DNA from: Acidobacteriota bacterium
GTDB lineage: Bacteria > Acidobacteriota > Terriglobia > Terriglobales > Acidobacteriaceae
Assembly: GCA_023441255.1 (NCBI GenBank)
Contig: JAEZPW010000375.1
Coordinates: 1 to 23,117, forward strand
Reading direction: 5' to 3'
DNA: 23,117 nucleotides
Every line of letters begins with the position of its first letter. The stretch's first letter is position 1. The notes under the pieces were generated by a model. That model was not told the DNA's origin. It worked only from the letters and a program-made list of their open reading frames with translations, and searched no databases. The position numbers were made by a program, and so were the translations under genes. Below, piece after piece: positions 20,378 through 23,117 of the stretch.

Positions 20378-22798
20378 ATGGCTCCTACCGATCAGGCCCT
20401 CGTTCCACGACCCACCGCAGCCCTCGAGACCGTTCACCAGGTTTTGACGAGCCTGGTGGCTCGCTATCATTCCGATGAAGTGCTGACCTGCGTGCGGCAG
20501 ATTCCCGCTCGCGAGGCAACGTTCCGGCCTATCCCCGACTGGGTCAGGCCCGAACTCGTCGCCGCTTACGGCGCGAAAGGAATCTCGCAGCTCTACTCGC
20601 ATCAGGCGGGCACGGCAGAACTCGTGCACGACGGAAAAAACGTCGTGGTAGTGACGCCAACGGCTTCGGGCAAGACGCTCTGTTACAACCTCCCGGTGCT
20701 GAACGCCGTGCTGGAGAATCCTGACACCCGAGCTCTGTATCTCTTCCCAACGAAGGCACTGGCACAGGATCAGCTTGCGGAACTACATGATCTCGCTACG
20801 AGGCTCGAGGACCGGTTTGGTGTCTTCACGTATGACGGTGACACCCCCAGCGATGCGCGCAGGACGATCCGGGAGCGCGGGCACATCGTCCTCACGAATC
20901 CGGACATGCTGCACACGGGTATTTTGCCGCACCACACGAAATGGATGCGCCTTTTCGAGAACCTGCGCTACATCGTCCTTGATGAGCTTCACACCTATCG
21001 TGGCGTATTCGGAAGCCACCTTGCCAACGTACTGCGCCGGTTGAGACGCATCGCGCGTTTCTATGGGTCGGATCCCCAGTTCATCTGCTGTTCGGCCACC
21101 ATCGCCAATCCGGGCGAGCTTGCTTCGCAAGTGACGGAGAGCGACGTCGAAGTGGTTGCGGAGAACGGAGCACCCTCCGGCGAGAAGCTGTTCGTCTTCT
21201 ACAACCCACCCATGGTGAACCGGAACCTCGGCATACGGCGTAGTTACATCAACGAAGCAACGCGGGTTGCGAAAGAGCTGCTGGCGCGGAAACTGCAGAC
21301 CATCGTGTTTGCGAACAGCCGGCTTCACACAGAGGTGATGCTGACCTATTTGCAGCGGGCGAATCCGCCGAAGATCGGCGATGCCGAGCCCATTCGCGGA
21401 TATCGCGGAGGGTACCTGCCTCGTGAACGGCGCGAGATCGAGCGTGGGCTGCGAGACGGTTGGATCCGCGGCGTGGTTGCGACGAATGCACTGGAGTTGG
21501 GAATAGATATCGGCTCGCTGGATGCGTGCGTGATGGCCGGTTACGCCGGTTCGATCGCTTCCACCTGGCAGCGCGCTGGTCGTGCGGGACGCCGTAGCGG
21601 AACGTCGTGTGCCGTCTTCGTCGCATCGTCGGCGCCGCTGGACCAGTTCATCGTTCAGCATCCGGACTACTTTTTCGGCGGCTCTCCCGAGCACGGGCAC
21701 ATTCAGCCGGACAACCTCGAGATACTGGTCAACCACCTGAAGTGCGCGGCGTTCGAACTGCCGCTCTCTCCGCGGGAGCGCTTCGGTAATGTCGACCTGC
21801 CCGGCATTTGCGAGCTGCTTGCCGATGCGGGATTCCTACATCGCAGTGGCGAAAACTGGCACTGGGTACAGGAGAGTTATCCGGCAGATACCATCAGCCT
21901 GCGCTCCGTGACGTCGGACAACTTCATCATCATCGACGTGACGGGTGAAGATGCCGGCAAACCGGAGGTAATCGGTGAGGTCGACTTCTCATCGGCACTC
22001 ACCACCGTTCATCCCAAGGCCATTTACATCCACCAGGGGCAGCAATACCACGTCGAACGCCTGGATTTCGACGAGCGCAAGGCATACGTCAGGCAGGTGG
22101 ACGTGGACTACTACACCGATGCCATACGCTACACGCAGGTCCGCGTGCTGGAGATCGCGGACGAGAAAGCAGTAGCGGGCCCCGCTGCGTGCGCGCACGG
22201 GGATGTGCTGGTGCGCTCGCAGGTGGTCGGCTTCAAGAAGATCAAGTTCTTCACCAACGAGAATGTCGGGTCCGGAAAGCTGGAGCTGCCTGAGAACGAA
22301 ATGCATACGACGTCGTTCTGGGTGACGTTGCGGCACGAGCTTCTGGCTGAACTGCCGTTCTCGCTTTCCGACAGGCAAAACGGGATATTCGGATTGATTT
22401 ACGCGCTGGCGTCGATGGCGACGCTGCTGCTGATGTGTGACCGCACCGATTTGGGCACCGCCGTCGGTGAGCGCCCGCCCAGCCCGGGAGCCGATATCGA
22501 GTGGCAGGAGTACGCGACGGCAGTAGATGGGGAGAAAGAGTTCTTCGAGCCGAACCTCTACATCTATGACGCCTACCCCGGAGGGATTGGATTCAGCGAG
22601 CCACTTTATGGCGCCTACGATGAGCTGTTGGGCCGCACGCGCGAACTGATAGCCGCATGTCCGTGCGAATGCGGATGTCCTTCGTGCGTGGGGCCGGCAA
22701 GTGATAACGGCGAACGCACGAAGGAAGTAGCTCTGGCCATTCTCGACCGGCTCTGTTCGGCGCATTTGAACCGCGAGGAGGCGAGGGATGGCCAGTGA
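20378..22798 (+). CDS. mrfA: DEAD/DEAH-box helicase with DUF1998 zinc domain (MrfA/YprA-like)
   Basis: The 806-residue superfamily 2 helicase is like B. subtilis MrfA (YprA), a 3'-5' DNA helicase of a mitomycin-C repair pathway. Motifs: Q-motif region QLYSHQAGTAEL at 71-82, Walker A TPTASGKT at 93-100, TNPDMLH at 173-179, DELH at 202-205, SAT at 239-241, ATNALELGID at 368-377 and QRAGRAGR at 398-405. The C-terminal DUF1998 region has DAYPGGIGFSE at 731-741 and a Cys cluster (761, 763, 765, 767, 770; CPCECGCPSC) that binds zinc in MrfA. The ATG follows AGGGG at six bases. The stop overlaps the next gene by eleven bases, so the two are translationally coupled. The gene symbol is by family resemblance. 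Confidence 0.9.
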   Translation: MAPTDQALVPRPTAALETVHQVLTSLVARYHSDEVLTCVRQIPAREATFRPIPDWVRPELVAAYGAKGISQLYSHQAGTAELVHDGKNVVVVTPTASGKTLCYNLPVLNAVLENPDTRALYLFPTKALAQDQLAELHDLATRLEDRFGVFTYDGDTPSDARRTIRERGHIVLTNPDMLHTGILPHHTKWMRLFENLRYIVLDELHTYRGVFGSHLANVLRRLRRIARFYGSDPQFICCSATIANPGELASQVTESDVEVVAENGAPSGEKLFVFYNPPMVNRNLGIRRSYINEATRVAKELLARKLQTIVFANSRLHTEVMLTYLQRANPPKIGDAEPIRGYRGGYLPRERREIERGLRDGWIRGVVATNALELGIDIGSLDACVMAGYAGSIASTWQRAGRAGRRSGTSCAVFVASSAPLDQFIVQHPDYFFGGSPEHGHIQPDNLEILVNHLKCAAFELPLSPRERFGNVDLPGICELLADAGFLHRSGENWHWVQESYPADTISLRSVTSDNFIIIDVTGEDAGKPEVIGEVDFSSALTTVHPKAIYIHQGQQYHVERLDFDERKAYVRQVDVDYYTDAIRYTQVRVLEIADEKAVAGPAACAHGDVLVRSQVVGFKKIKFFTNENVGSGKLELPENEMHTTSFWVTLRHELLAELPFSLSDRQNGIFGLIYALASMATLLLMCDRTDLGTAVGERPPSPGADIEWQEYATAVDGEKEFFEPNLYIYDAYPGGIGFSEPLYGAYDELLGRTRELIAACPCECGCPSCVGPASDNGERTKEVALAILDRLCSAHLNREEARDGQ

Positions 22799-23117
22799 TC
22801 CCGCACCCTTGTCGCGTCCCAGCGCAGACCGCCTGGCCCGATTGAAGGCGCTGCAGCGCCCGGTTTCGGCACCGCAGCCGCCGAAGGAACTCCAGTACGT
22901 CGAAGCGGAAACGCGATCTGCCTGCGCCGGACGTGTGCCGCTCGGATCCGAACGCCTGGCTACACTGCTCGGCGCGACGATCACGCAAAACGGGCACGGC
23001 GAACATCTCTCCGTGCAGTGCTGGCAGGGCGAGCATACCCCTTGCATGCCGAAAGCATCCGCACTGAACCTGCTCCTGCCGGGTGCGCCCGAGGAAGTCA
23101 GCGACCCGGAGCAGTGG
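22788..23117 (+). CDS. mrfB: Probable MrfB/YprB-like exonuclease, N-terminal 110 residues (cut by window edge)
   Basis: The frame starts at an ATG with GAGGAGG just upstream, overlaps the helicase stop by eleven bases and stays open to the last base of the window. The visible part begins MASDPAPLSRPSADRLARLK, a charged helix, then RVPLGSERLATLLGATITQNGHGEHLSVQCW. A short N-terminal region ahead of an RNase H-like exonuclease domain is expected for MrfB (YprB), the usual partner of MrfA. The catalytic DEDD residues would lie outside the window, so the assignment rests mainly on the gene order and tight coupling, with only modest sequence support. Confidence 0.65.
   Translation, partial: MASDPAPLSRPSADRLARLKALQRPVSAPQPPKELQYVEAETRSACAGRVPLGSERLATLLGATITQNGHGEHLSVQCWQGEHTPCMPKASALNLLLPGAPEEVSDPEQW

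Overview
The window reads as ordinary chromosomal DNA of a GC-rich, free-living Gram-negative-type bacterium. Gene content points to the Acidobacteriota (Terriglobia/Koribacter-like): an AAA+/VWA pair, a lipoprotein with tandem bacterial Ig-like domains, a large membrane-anchored di-haem peroxidase, a stand-alone LON-domain protein, and intergenic copies of a 'TCATTCCGAGCGAA' word. The phylum is an inference from gene style, not from a marker gene. I see no rRNA, tRNA, CRISPR array, transposase or prophage.

Layout. 1-3.0 kb (minus strand): a VWA-type protein cut by the window edge, its AAA+ ATPase partner, and a LON substrate-binding-domain protein. 3.1-5.4 kb: a short-chain dehydrogenase, a small TPR protein on the opposite strand, an uncharacterised cysteine-containing protein and an acyl-CoA thioesterase. 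5.4-10.7 kb is a respiratory/redox block. A di-haem cytochrome c peroxidase-like protein diverges from an Fe-S type Rrf2 regulator, which is followed by cydA-cydB (cytochrome bd oxidase). The divergent intergene holds a near-consensus promoter and a CRP/FNR-like pair of overlapping palindromes. 10.8-14.2 kb: a large Ig-like surface lipoprotein diverging from a second short-chain dehydrogenase, with a palindrome-rich control region between them. 14.3-15.2 kb: an Mrp/ApbC Fe-S carrier ATPase. 15.4-18.4 kb: the heat-shock operon hrcA-grpE-dnaJ, with a clear sigma70-type promoter and a strong terminator. 18.6-19.3 kb: rsmE. 19.3-20.4 kb is mostly non-coding but carries a complete miniature transcription unit for a 20-residue Lys/Ala peptide, plus degenerate tandem intergenic repeats. 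20.4 kb to the end: a DUF1998 helicase (MrfA/YprA-like) overlapping the start of a probable MrfB/YprB-like nuclease.

How the genes work together. The redox block looks like one stress unit: a regulator with three Cys and one His suited to an Fe-S cluster, an O2/NO/peroxide-tolerant terminal oxidase, and a haem peroxidase. The hrcA operon is the usual repressor plus DnaK co-chaperones. The last two genes form a DNA-repair helicase/nuclease pair.

Most worth a second look: the 20-aa Lys/Ala mini-gene with its structured leader (19.43-19.65 kb); a dnaJ whose intact J-domain frame has no ATG, GTG or TTG before it; the Rrf2/peroxidase/cydAB control region; and an uncharacterised Cys protein at 4.4 kb.
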